A stretch of 64,000 nt of DNA from Branchiostoma floridae (lineage: Eukaryota > Chordata > Leptocardii > Amphioxiformes > Branchiostomatidae), in the NCBI RefSeq assembly GCF_000003815.2, contig NC_049991.1, positions 3,763,086 to 3,827,085 on the forward strand, written 5' to 3'. The translations under genes were made by a program, and so were the position numbers. Below are positions 45,827 through 55,170 of the stretch, piece after piece. The notes under the pieces were generated by a model that was given only the letters and a program-made list of their open reading frames with translations, was not told the DNA's origin and made no database searches. Each line of letters starts with the position of its first letter. Position 1 is the stretch's first letter.

Positions 45827-48800
45827 GTGCGTATGGCGAAGGTCTCACTCATAAGTGCGCATGAATAATTCTGGTCTCACTCAAGAGTTTTTTCACTCCA
45901 TTGACAGTAATACAAAGATATGCTTTTTTACAGGGGTGCGTTTGTAATGAAGCTACAGGAAACCTCCCCATATTATTCATTCTTTGTTGAGTACATGTTC
46001 CATAAATCACGAGAAAACGTTTGCAATGACCAATTAACATATGATCTTTGTTTATAGCAATTATAAACTACATTATGTCACCCCCCCGCAAGAGGGACTT
46101 TTTCTCTGTTCGTGTACAACCACACCACTCAGAACCTAGGACTGTGTACATCCGACATTGTCAAACTTTACCTGCTAATTTCTTCAGTTACAAACAAATT
46201 TTCACCAACCTAACTTTTGAGATCTGTTGGGCTGGCTGGAAAGGAATTTCTGAAAAAACGCACGGCAGTGCAGCCATTCATTTTTTTGGCACGGTACTAT
46301 TACGGTATTATAACGATAGTTCACCTTTATTCGTTGAGTAGATTATATCCGTTTTCTTAAAGCAGGGTATTTAGGGGTGATAAGTCTACGAACGGTGGTT
46401 TCAAACTGCAATAGCTGATTAATGTCAGAGAGCCATTTTTTTCAATATTTGCATTTTGAAACCACTGTCCGATGTCTCCAAATACTACTAGTAAGTTTTA
46501 AAGGGGGTTAGCGTTACAGGTCATATTTGAGTTGCGCAGTTTAGATCTCTAAATAGGAATTAAACTGCCAACTTAAAACCGTTAAAATCCCTCTTTTCCT
46601 TGTAGATCGGGTATGGAAAGTACAATGCAGGAAAAATAGTCTGAAGAATAGGCCAGAAGATTCACATTTCCACTTGCCAATGAAACCCTACGGCGGACAA
46701 AGTCCATACCAAAAGTATAATCTCTTTAGACAACGTAGTTAGTCCGGTTAGGACTAGGCTCTAGATTGTACAAGTCTGTTTTGACAACGTTATCACGGTT
46801 TACCGCTGCGAACACTGTGTGGAGGACTTACATCTGGCCTTTGAATAGTAAACTTACAGAACCAACGAAACATCTGCAAGCGACATGTGCATGTGTTTAA
46901 CAATACAAGTATTTTCTTAAAATTTTGACGTTGGCATTACTAATTGTCTTCGTTAGAATTCAAATATTAACGTTCGTTTGAATCCTCGGCCCAACTGAAA
47001 ATGGAACACCTGCAACCGACAAATGCGTGTGTTTAACAATGCATCACTTTCTAAAACCCTTGACAATGACATTAACCAATTGAAAACACGCCGTGTCTCC
47101 GTTAGAATTCAAATGTTAACGTTCGATTGAATCCTCGGCCCAGCTGAAAACAAAACACCTGCAACCGACAAATGCGTATGTTTAATACAAGTATTTTCTT
47201 AAAATCTTGACGTTGGCATTAACGAATTGTAAATACGCATTGTCTCCGTTAGAATTCAAATGTCAACGTTCGTTTGAATCCTCAGCCCAACTGAAAACGA
47301 AACACCTGCAACTGACGTTTGTTTGATACAAGACAGTCTCTTAAAACATTGATGTCAGCATTAACCAATTGTAATTGCACCTTGTCTTCGTTAGAATTCA
47401 ACTGTCTACGTTCGTTTGAATCCTCGGCCCAGCTGAAAACGAAACACCTGCAACCGACATATGCTTGTATTTCATACAAGTCAGTCTTTTAAAACCTTGG
47501 AGTTGACATTAACCAATTGCAAACACGCCTTGTCTACGTTAGAATTAAAACGTCAACGTTCGTTTGAATCTTCGGCCCAGCTGGGCGACCGTTGGAAATA
47601 ACCTTTTGTATTTTAAGACATGAAAGGATGCACTCAAGACAAGTTCTTCGTTTCTCCGTATCAAAGTTACGATTTATGTGTCACTCCCATATGTGCACTG
47701 ATGCCAACCTGTCAGGCGTAGCTGTAGAAAACATTGAAGGCTTTGTGTTTGAACATTGTATCCATTTTATTGACAGGCGTACTAACGGTTACCGTGTAGA
47801 CGGTATTGCACAATCTTGACAACTGAGCCCGCGTGCCCGCGTTTGTAAACTTTTGCGAGGGTATTGCGCCAAATTGCGCCAGGAAATTGCGCTAAATTTG
47901 CAAATCTGTGCCAGGTTTCTCTTGATGAAGCGATGGGTTTCTCAGTTTCGATACAAGATAACTTAATTGTAAATCGTAGAGTTGCTCCTGTATTAGGATG
48001 TATGATATAAAATTTAGAAAATAGTGATAAACGAATGTTCACTGTTTTGCGCCATTTCGTTCCAAATTGCTCTCCATTTTACCAATTCCTATTTTCTGTT
48101 GTTAATTTGAAAATAAAACGTTATTGAAATTGTATTAATTTGTGTAATTGGTATTTTTCGTAGATTTGTGTTAGTTTTAGTTCTCATAGCAAAGCAATTT
48201 TCGTACAAAAATGATGACAAGACAACGAGGAATATATAATAACTATATCAATTGTATGTAGAATGAAACCACCTAGTTCATTCGTTGTTATTGTTTGAGA
48301 TGGCGTTATACTATTAACGTCTTTTTCCTCGATTCATTTTCAGATTGATCGCCGTTTCTTCGTCGGAGTTGCGATCGGCTTTTTGTGCCAGTTCATCGTG
48401 CTCCCCCTCGTGGGATTTGGACTGGCCCATGCCCTGCAGTACTCCTCCATGACCGCTATGGGCGCTCTTGTTGTCTCCTGCTGTCCCGGGGGTACCACCT
48501 CCAACATCCTGACGTTCTGGAATCGCGGAGACGTGGCGCTAAGGTGAGCCTTTGTTTTGATTGGTTGTTTGAAGTCACGCGAGGGTGACGTCATTTTCTG
48601 TCTGCTATGTTGGTGGGTTGCGTCATTTGAGGAAATTGTTAACGTTTTATTTTGTTGTATCTGACTATCTTTCTATCACAATCGGAGGGACTTAAATTTT
48701 CCATGAAATGCCAGTAACGCATATAATCTTGAGTGGGGAAAATGTGTTATTATTTCAAGAATCAAAACTTTAAACCATAAAAAACTTGCCCTTAAATGCT

Positions 48801-51456
48801 TATCTGTTCAGACTTCTGTCAACTCTCATTGAAACTCACTACCGACAACTTCTATACGGCTAGTCTAGTCTGCAAGTAACCCTCCCCATCAGAGCCATTG
48901 GATTCGTCCTGTTGGCTTGAGCCATACGACGATTATTCCACACTCAATAGAAATCTCAAAATTGGAAGAAATGTTATTTTACAGCTTAATCAACAAGTAT
49001 AGACATCATACATCATACACTGTAAGTCAGCCCTAAACTGCCGGTCCAGATTTCAAATACAACCCTGCCAAAAAAGGATTTAATGGTTTGAAGTATTGTG
49101 GGCGTTACCTAACCATATAAGCCCCCTCCGCAATAACTGATTTGTTTTTCTAATCTTTCCCCCAACACAGCGTAACCATGACGACGGTGTCCACGGTGTT
49201 GGCCATGGGCATGATGCCGCTGAACCTGTGGCTGTACTCCCGCAGCTGGACGCACGATGTCGCTGTTGTCCCGTACAAGGAAATCGTCACCACGATCGCC
49301 ATGATCCTCATCCCCGTCACTGTCGGCATGCTCATCAAGTACTGGTTCGAGAAACTCGCGAAAGTGATAGTCACGGTGAGCCCACATTTTTTTTTTCAAA
49401 TTTGATTTTTTTACCTGATAATCCGTGAATAGTTTTATAAGGTTGGTACTCTGTTACACAACCATGGTTGCTTTATTGACACCGACGTTTCGGTGAACGT
49501 CTGTCACCTTCTTTAGGACAATTGTGAGTGGTTCACATTGTACTGCAGGACAGGTGTCACTGCTCACAGTTCAGATGCGCCAAGTATTTACAATGTAATG
49601 ACTGTTTGGTATCATTTTATTATTAAAGTACTAGTCTGAACAGCGTTTTAAAACGATCGTTTGGGTTGAAGCATCCTGTCCTATTCATGCAGTTGTCATT
49701 TTGCCATTTAGACATTACATCAATGAAAAAAAAAACTGTATGCAAACAACTTTTTAGCATGTTTGCACCATCAGTTCGTATTTCTGGTGTTTGTGAACGG
49801 TGTGGGGGACAGAGGCGTCTGGAAGGAGAGGGTGGACTTGGTCCGGGCAATCAGCCCGCGATGATGTGAACGGTGTAAAAATGCAGGGTCTGCTGAGTGA
49901 AAAACACCATCTCAAACTAGACTACAACATACTTGCCACGGGTAGGTCCCCCCGCTGAGGGTAGGGTATCCATGTAGGCACCCTGCCTAGATATAAGAGC
50001 ACAATCAAGATATTCTTTGGTAACTCTCAAATCCTTTTACTTCAGAAAAGAAATGATTAAACACTGGGCAGGATATAAAACTATTGAATCTAGTCTGGTT
50101 GGGGATGTTACACAGCCATAGTTACGCACTTCTATTCTAGTATGCCTTAACGGTGTCTTTGTGCTCCAGATCGGCAGTGTGATTGGCCTACTGGGTATCA
50201 CCACGACGTTCGTCATGAGTGTCATCATCAACCCGTCAATGTTCAAGGTATCATGGAACGTCTGGGTGGGGGCGTTACTGCTACCCATTATCGGTGAGTT
50301 TGTTTGTTTGTTTGTGTTTCACTAGGGTGGGGATTCGGAATCACAGGACTTTTTAAGCTTTCGTCAGAATTGCTTGAAAAACTACTTCTGGCACGTAGAA
50401 GGCAGAAATCGTTTAAGATTGACTGGAGGTTGGTAACGTTCAACGTCCTGATGAGTGTAAATTAACTTGAAGTTGGTACCGTCCATCGCTCTGATGGGCA
50501 AAATCGACTGGAAGTTGGTACCGACCACTGTCCTAATAGGTTTAGGTTTAGGGGAAGTCGGTACCGCCGACCGTACAGATGGGTAAAATTTGACTTGCTG
50601 TTAGTACCGTCTACTGTCATGATCGGTGAAAATTGACTTGAAGTTGGTGCCGCCCATTCTCTTGATGAGTTAAAACTGACTTGATGTCGGTACCGCCCAC
50701 CGTCTTGGTGAGTTAAAGTTGACAGAAAGTCGATACCGAGCACTGTCTTTATGAGTTAGAATTGACTTGAAGTCGGTACCGATAACCGTCATGATGGATG
50801 AAAACCGACTTGAAGTTGGTACCGTCCACCGTCCTTATGAGTTAGAATTGACTAGAAGTTGGTACCACCCACTACCTGATTGGTAAAAAAATACTGGAAG
50901 TTGGTACCGTCCACCGTCCTAATGGGTGAAAACTGACTTGAAGTTGGTACCGCCCCCCGTTCTAATTAATAAAAACTGACTTCATGTTGGTAGCTACCAC
51001 TGTCCTAATGGGTAGAAATTAAATGGAAGTCTGTAGCGCCCACCGTCCTAAGTTCCCATTGTCTACACAGGTGGCGTGCTCGGGTACGGCATCTCCTGTG
51101 CGCCTTTCCTACAGCTGAGCCACTCACGCCGCCGCACCATCGCCTTGGAGACGGGCGTGCAGCACGTCACGCTCGCCGTCGCCATCATCCAGCTCACCTT
51201 CGCCGAGAAGAAACAGTTCCTCTCCGAACTGCTCGTCTTCCCCATGCTGTACGCTCCCTTCCTCGTCGTGCTCGGGCTGGCCGTGACCGGTGTGTTCCGG
51301 CTCTGGCTGGTGGCGACCGGACAGAACAAGAACCCCGCAACCGGAGGGGACAAGTTTGCCGAGAATACGGAAACCCCCGGGAACTTGGAAAAGAACGGAG
51401 TCGCGAACATCGTTGCTATGGAGATTGATGACGAGGTACACAAGAACAGATCGTAG
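45599..51456 (+). CDS. SLC10-family sodium/bile-acid-type cotransporter, complete five-exon gene
   Basis: Exons 45599-45826, 48344-48543, 49171-49375, 50170-50293 and 51071-51456 join in phase. They give 380 residues from the first ATG, or 369 from the ATG at 45632, which has the stronger context and keeps two N-glycosylation motifs (NTT, NVS) at the extracellular N terminus. Family motifs are visible: GCTLKLREL after the first helix, CCPGGTTSN, SVTMTTVSTVLAMGMMPLNL, VPYKEI, and ALETGVQ with the Glu and Gln that help bind sodium in ASBT/NTCP. From family knowledge it is a plasma-membrane symporter of bile acids, sulfated steroids or related organic anions; the substrate here is unknown. The C-terminal tail of about 60 residues is hydrophilic. 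Human NTCP and ASBT are about 350 residues, so the length is normal. Introns 1 and 4 carry tandem repeats. Confidence 0.95.
45827..48343 (+). other. SLC10 intron 1 (2.5 kb)
   Basis: The intron is AT-rich and holds the five-copy tandem repeat described separately at 46930-47585. I see no conserved coding exon inside it; the ORFs at 46048-46341 and 47592-47819 show no family features. Confidence 0.7.
46930..47585. repeat. Tandem repeat, about 147-bp unit, five copies, in SLC10 intron 1
   Basis: The landmark CCTCGGCCCA or a near match recurs at about 46984, 47133, 47280, 47422 and 47570 (spacing 142-149). Each unit also contains GTTAGAATTCAAATGT-like and AACACCTGCAACCGACA segments. Copies have diverged by substitutions and small indels. 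Confidence 0.85.
48344..48543 (+). CDS. SLC10 exon 2
   Basis: 200 nt between acceptor TCATTTTCAG and donor CTAAG|GTGAGC. It encodes IDRRFFVGVAIGFLCQFIVL and the signature CCPGGTTSNILTFWNRGD, with the PGG-SN motif typical of SLC10 proteins. It ends in phase 2; the AG joins C of exon 3 to form Ser143. Confidence 0.95.
49171..49375 (+). CDS. SLC10 exon 3
   Basis: 205 nt between acceptor CCCAACACAG and donor CACG|GTGAGC. It encodes VTMTTVSTVLAMGMMPLNLW, then YSRSWTHD, VPYKEIVTTIAMILIPVTVG. MTT-ST--A-GMMPL and the PYK-I segment are strongly conserved in NTCP/ASBT. Confidence 0.95.
49420..49600 (+). repeat. Dispersed CCGTGAATAG repeat, copy 2 (SLC10 intron 3)
   Basis: Opens with ATCCGTGAATAGTTTTATAA and contains ACACCGACGTTTCGGTGAAC, then GTGAGTGGTTCACATTGTAC. 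The last part matches GGCTGGTTCACATTATACTG in the copy at 63.4 kb. Confidence 0.55.
50170..50293 (+). CDS. SLC10 exon 4
   Basis: 124 nt between acceptor TGTGCTCCAG and donor ATCG|GTGAGT. It encodes IGSVIGLLGITTTFVMSVI and a second helix ending LLLPIIG. It ends in phase 1, completed by GT of exon 5. Confidence 0.92.
50425..51045. repeat. Minisatellite, about 42-bp unit, about 15 copies, in SLC10 intron 4
   Basis: Units carry TTGACTTGAAGTTGGTACCG, then a CACCGTCCTAATGGGT-like half. Spacing of AAGTTGGTACC is about 42-43 bp (for example 50470, 50512, 50555). The array fills most of intron 4 and ends about 25 bp before the exon 5 acceptor. Short reverse-frame ORFs across it are by-products of the repeat. 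Confidence 0.88.
51071..51456 (+). CDS. SLC10 exon 5 and stop
   Basis: 386 nt from acceptor GTCTACACAG to a TAG stop. It encodes GVLGYGISCAPFLQLSHSRR, then RTIALETGVQHVTLAVAIIQ and the last helices, then a hydrophilic tail ending VHKNRS. The ALETG-Q motif corresponds to the sodium-binding METG-Q segment of ASBT. Confidence 0.95.
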
Positions 51457-51462
51457 AAATAG

Positions 51463-51468
51463 AATAAA
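51463..51468 (+). terminator. AATAAA just after the SLC10 stop
   Basis: AATAAA begins 7 nt after the TAG stop, which would give a very short 3' UTR if used. Other AATAAA hexamers lie farther downstream (for example near 52452), so this one is a candidate only. Confidence 0.3.
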
Positions 51469-51709
51469 TTAAGCCATATATATTCCAGGGGAAAAGGCTA
51501 GGTAAGTTCACGGGCTTGTTGGCAACGATGGATAGCTATTCAACGGCATACTTCAGCCTTATTTTCTCTCAGAAGGTCCTCTTCACACCTTAACTTTTTC
51601 CAGTACGAAAAAAATTGAGTAAAAGCCAATACATTTTTACATATACAAAACTTCCCCTTTCTCATCTACGGGAAGATGACTAATCCCGAATCCAAAATGC
51701 CGACCACCA

Positions 51710-51800
51710 GCCTTGCTCTCTGATTGGTCGCTTTTGTCGTCCCCTCATTGGTCGGCATCAGAATCATTCTGATTGGTCACTTTTCTCGCCTCCAGATTGG
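51710..51800. promoter_or_regulatory. Array of four inverted CCAAT boxes downstream of SLC10
   Basis: GATTGGTCG, CATTGGTCGG, GATTGGTCAC and AGATTGGCC occur within about 75 bp (51722-51797). This could be a promoter or a dispersed repeat; no downstream exon was recognised. Confidence 0.3.
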
Positions 51801-51932
51801 CCTCAGAAACAAAACAGATGCTACTTCCCAGACTCACTTTAGTCACATATACACCGACTGCATTTACACTGATATTTACATCAATAGAATAAGAGTACGC
51901 GTGAAGAAGTGATATACATATAATTTTCATTG

Positions 51933-52125
51933 AGGCGCGGTCACATGTAGGTCGTTCGATCGTCGTACGATTTTGATAATAGTATTTTCAACCAGGTAGT
52001 CAAAGAGCGAACCCACAAGGGTCCAAGAGAGCGTTTTGTACAGCAAGACAGCTGAAAATGGTAGGACACGTGCATGGCTGTCCTAAAAATGCCCCAAGTT
52101 AGCGACCAACTATGTGACCGCGCCT
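51933..52125. mobile_element. TIR element with AGGCGCGGTCACAT ends
   Basis: AGGCGCGGTCACATGTAGGT at the left and ATGTGACCGCGCCT at the right. The inner CGTCGTACGA motif also occurs at about 37.85 kb. It lies about 480 bp after the SLC10 stop. Confidence 0.8.
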
Positions 52126-52334
52126 TTAGGACACTTTTTAATACCGAGCGCCTTAAGTTTGATCCACAATACTTACAAGAAAATTCACCTCAAAATTGAC
52201 TTCGACACAATAGGTAAAAGCACAATTACCGACATAATTACTATAAAAGAATATTCGGAGAAGTCTTCGACTGAGGTAAATGGCATCAAAATGTTCTAAA
52301 ATCTCTTCGGAAAGAATGACCCACTCACTTTTAA

Positions 52335-52400
52335 CACGTGACTTGGCAGACCACGTGACGTGACTGGTAAACCACGTGACGTCTGTTACTCGTGACGTCA
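52335..52400. promoter_or_regulatory. Cluster of three CACGTGAC boxes and a CRE
   Basis: CACGTGAC at 52335, 52352 and 52373 and the palindromic TGACGTCA at 52393-52400, all within 66 bp. The motifs are those of bHLH-ZIP and CREB/ATF factors. The target gene is unknown. Confidence 0.45.
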
Positions 52401-52439
52401 TGTAATGTGAGCCAGGGTCCTTGTATACCATTGGTCAGG

Positions 52440-54464
52440 ATAACTGTACATAATAAAATCTATTCCATAACAGAACTCTCTAACAACTCAAAGCTCTATA
52501 GAGCAAGCCACTTGTGTAAAATGATATACTACAGAAATCATGACAGTTTTTCAAAAAGGTTTTTCATACATTGTGGTTAAAATTTTCGATATAAGTGTGA
52601 CAGGTTCGCAGATGTATATAAAATATTTACAGTATAGGCACATATGCCAAAGGAATATTTTTGGGTACCTTTTTTGTTTATGGTTCGAAAACGCTGTGTA
52701 CTACATGTATGTACATGATGTCGTCGAAACAGCGTGATTGGTTCAACCAAAGTTAATGTAATGTAGTTATCATAATTCAGATATGTATTAGTATATCCAT
52801 TGTAGTGACATAACTTAAAGCAATATGTCAAGTAAGGTAAATTAAGTCCTCGATCGAGGCTATAATATACCTCTGTATCATATACATAATACATGATGAA
52901 ATATACATTACCAAATACCACTATCAATCTATTGTCAAAGGTTGAATCTATTTCATAATATTTGCAATATCAATTTTACCTTTTTTGCAGGGATAGAAGT
53001 CGATGTTATTGCGTAGGCCATACTTTGTGTATGCTATCATAAAAGAGTCTCGTACGATTTAACGTACTTATTATGAATATGTGAAAGTTATATTGTTTTA
53101 CCAATCGTTTAATCAAATGTTGGGTTTAATCGGTTATATGTGTATGATTTTTACAGTAGTGATACTGTATAAGTTAATCTAATCTCTTACTAGCCATTTT
53201 CTTTAAACAGTGACTTTGTAGATGTTTATGGTTAAAGTGTTAGCTTGACGGTGACATTGTAGTTATTATTTTTTAATGCTAAATATTTTCGTCTTTGTCA
53301 TATATCAGGTATAGAAGTAAAGTCGTTAGTTATGACAGGTATAATTGCGCATACAGTTGCGCATATGGTGCGGAGTATTTCTTATGACAACCGTATCAAA
53401 TATTTTGTTTTTGACTCAATCTATTCAGGTTACGTCACCGGTGAATGTCGAATCATCTGCGCACGAATAACTCGCTAACTAACTGTAACAAAGCATTAAG
53501 ATAACAGTACATCTATTTAGAGGCAGTGGTGTCGAAAATTAACGTTTAACAATTGCAATACTAAGTTTCTAAGACTTACAGGTCCCTACGTCGTTCGTCA
53601 AATGAGACAATTTGAAAGTGTTGTTGTCCAAACAAATTCTACTTACAAAGTGTAGTTAAAACCTCTGTGTAAGCTAGAAGGATAAAAAAGAAACCACATT
53701 GTTCTACGGTAATATTTGTCCTATGATATTTCATCTTGCTAAAATTCTGCACAGAACTATCTACATTTACATTTGTATTTGCTATTAAGGAAGGCACATC
53801 CCTTCAGTCTTGATAAATCTATCGAACTTAGAAACTCGATTTTATTGCAATTAACGTTTATGGCATGATATGGCATTAAAGCCGTTGGACTCTTTATTGG
53901 AATTGGCCATACATATTTCGTTCTATTTGTTTAATCACCATTGTTTGTTTTTTAAATAATGCTGGTGTAACACAGCCTAACCGTAACTGTTGTCGTTGAC
54001 CTTCACATGTCATTGTAAACTTTGTAACCTTTGACCTCACTGTTGTGATGACCTTTGACCTTCCTGTTGGTTAGCGCAAGGCATGCCGGGAGTTCCCTTT
54101 CCCGTATGTGCCAGAATCGCAGGCACGATTAGGTACATTAATGAACAAAAAGTTGTAACGGTTAAGATAATGATTGACACAATCATCAGGTGGATATAGT
54201 GCTGACGATAGGCATGACGGGAAATAAAGTAATCTATATTCTTGTATTGAACATTTTTGTCGTTTTTTTCACTTTTAAACGAGTAAGAGGGAAATCACAA
54301 ACGTACAGAAATACATATACGCAAAAGCACGCACTCATCCGTACAAAAACACACATCATAGTGCACGTATAGAAATACAACGTCACACACGCTTACGTGC
54401 ATACAAGTGCGTGCACGTGTGTGTATGCTTGTATCTGTGTGGGTCTAGTCCGTGTTTGTGTATT
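52440..54464. other. AT-rich intergenic DNA downstream of SLC10
   Basis: No coding exon seen. Only the DR1 pair noted separately and an ACAC-rich start near 54.3 kb stand out. Confidence 0.6.
54025..54061. promoter_or_regulatory. Two DR1-type nuclear-receptor half-site pairs
   Basis: TAACCTTTGACCT (54025-54037) and TGACCTTTGACCT (54049-54061). The second is a perfect direct repeat of AGGTCA spaced by one base on the minus strand, the preferred site of HNF4 and RXR heterodimers. It lies 2.6 kb downstream of SLC10. Confidence 0.4.
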
Positions 54465-54772
54465 TAGGTGAGTTCACACGTACGCGTGCGTATTATTTAA
54501 GTCCGTTTGAGGTCCGTATGGTATTCTTAACCTCTACCAGGCTCCACAGGTCGCTGTAAAATAGTACAAATTCGAAAAGCCTATATTAGACACATAACAT
54601 GCCACTGACCGAGAAGAGTAAGATTTACAACCAGCAAACTCCGCTGGCATGTTATCTGGCTATATTTGTCAAATTTCTATTATTTTCCTAGCGTCCTGAT
54701 GAGCCTGGTAGAGGTTAAAACTTCCACACTGGCCATACTGGCTTGAATATATACGCATGTGTGAGCCACCTA
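54465..54772. mobile_element. MITE with GGTTCACACGTGCG ends, copy 2
   Basis: TAGGTGAGTTCACACGTACG, AAGTCCGTTTGAGGTCCGTA and CCTCTACCAGGCTCCACAGG, mirrored by GAGCCTGGTAGAGG and ACGCATGTGTGAGCCACCT. Same size as copy 1 and more diverged at the right end. Confidence 0.88.
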
Positions 54773-55170
54773 AATACATACAGACACAGACTAGACCAAC
54801 GCGTACACAAACATACACACACGTACACAACAACACCATGGAACAGTCATACATACGTACTAATGTACACAAATGTGAGACACACACGTACACTCATATA
54901 GACACACGTACACAAACACAAACAGACACGCACACGGAGAATGTACACGCACACAGCAATAAAGATTAAAAACAAAGGTAAAGACGGATACAATTATCTT
55001 TAGCTTATCCTTGACCTGATAAACACACGTACACTCATATAGACACGCATACTCATGCATACATACACATACGGAGAATTAGAAAGAGAGTACAGACTTA
55101 CACAGTCGTTAGAATTAAAAACAAAGTTAAAGACAGGCACAAACCATCTTTAGCTTATCCTTGAACTAAA
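54773..55170. repeat. ACAC/ACGTAC-rich simple-repeat region with a short duplication
   Basis: Dispersed CACACGTACAC and ATAGACAC motifs. A block TTAAAAACAAAGGTAAAGAC with ATCTTTAGCTTATCCTTGA occurs twice (about 54966 and 55110). Confidence 0.8.

Noticed and set aside
48340-48594. Minus-strand ORF opposite SLC10 exon 2 (also those at 49109-49399, 51063-51443)
   Set aside because: Antisense shadows of well-supported SLC10 exons.
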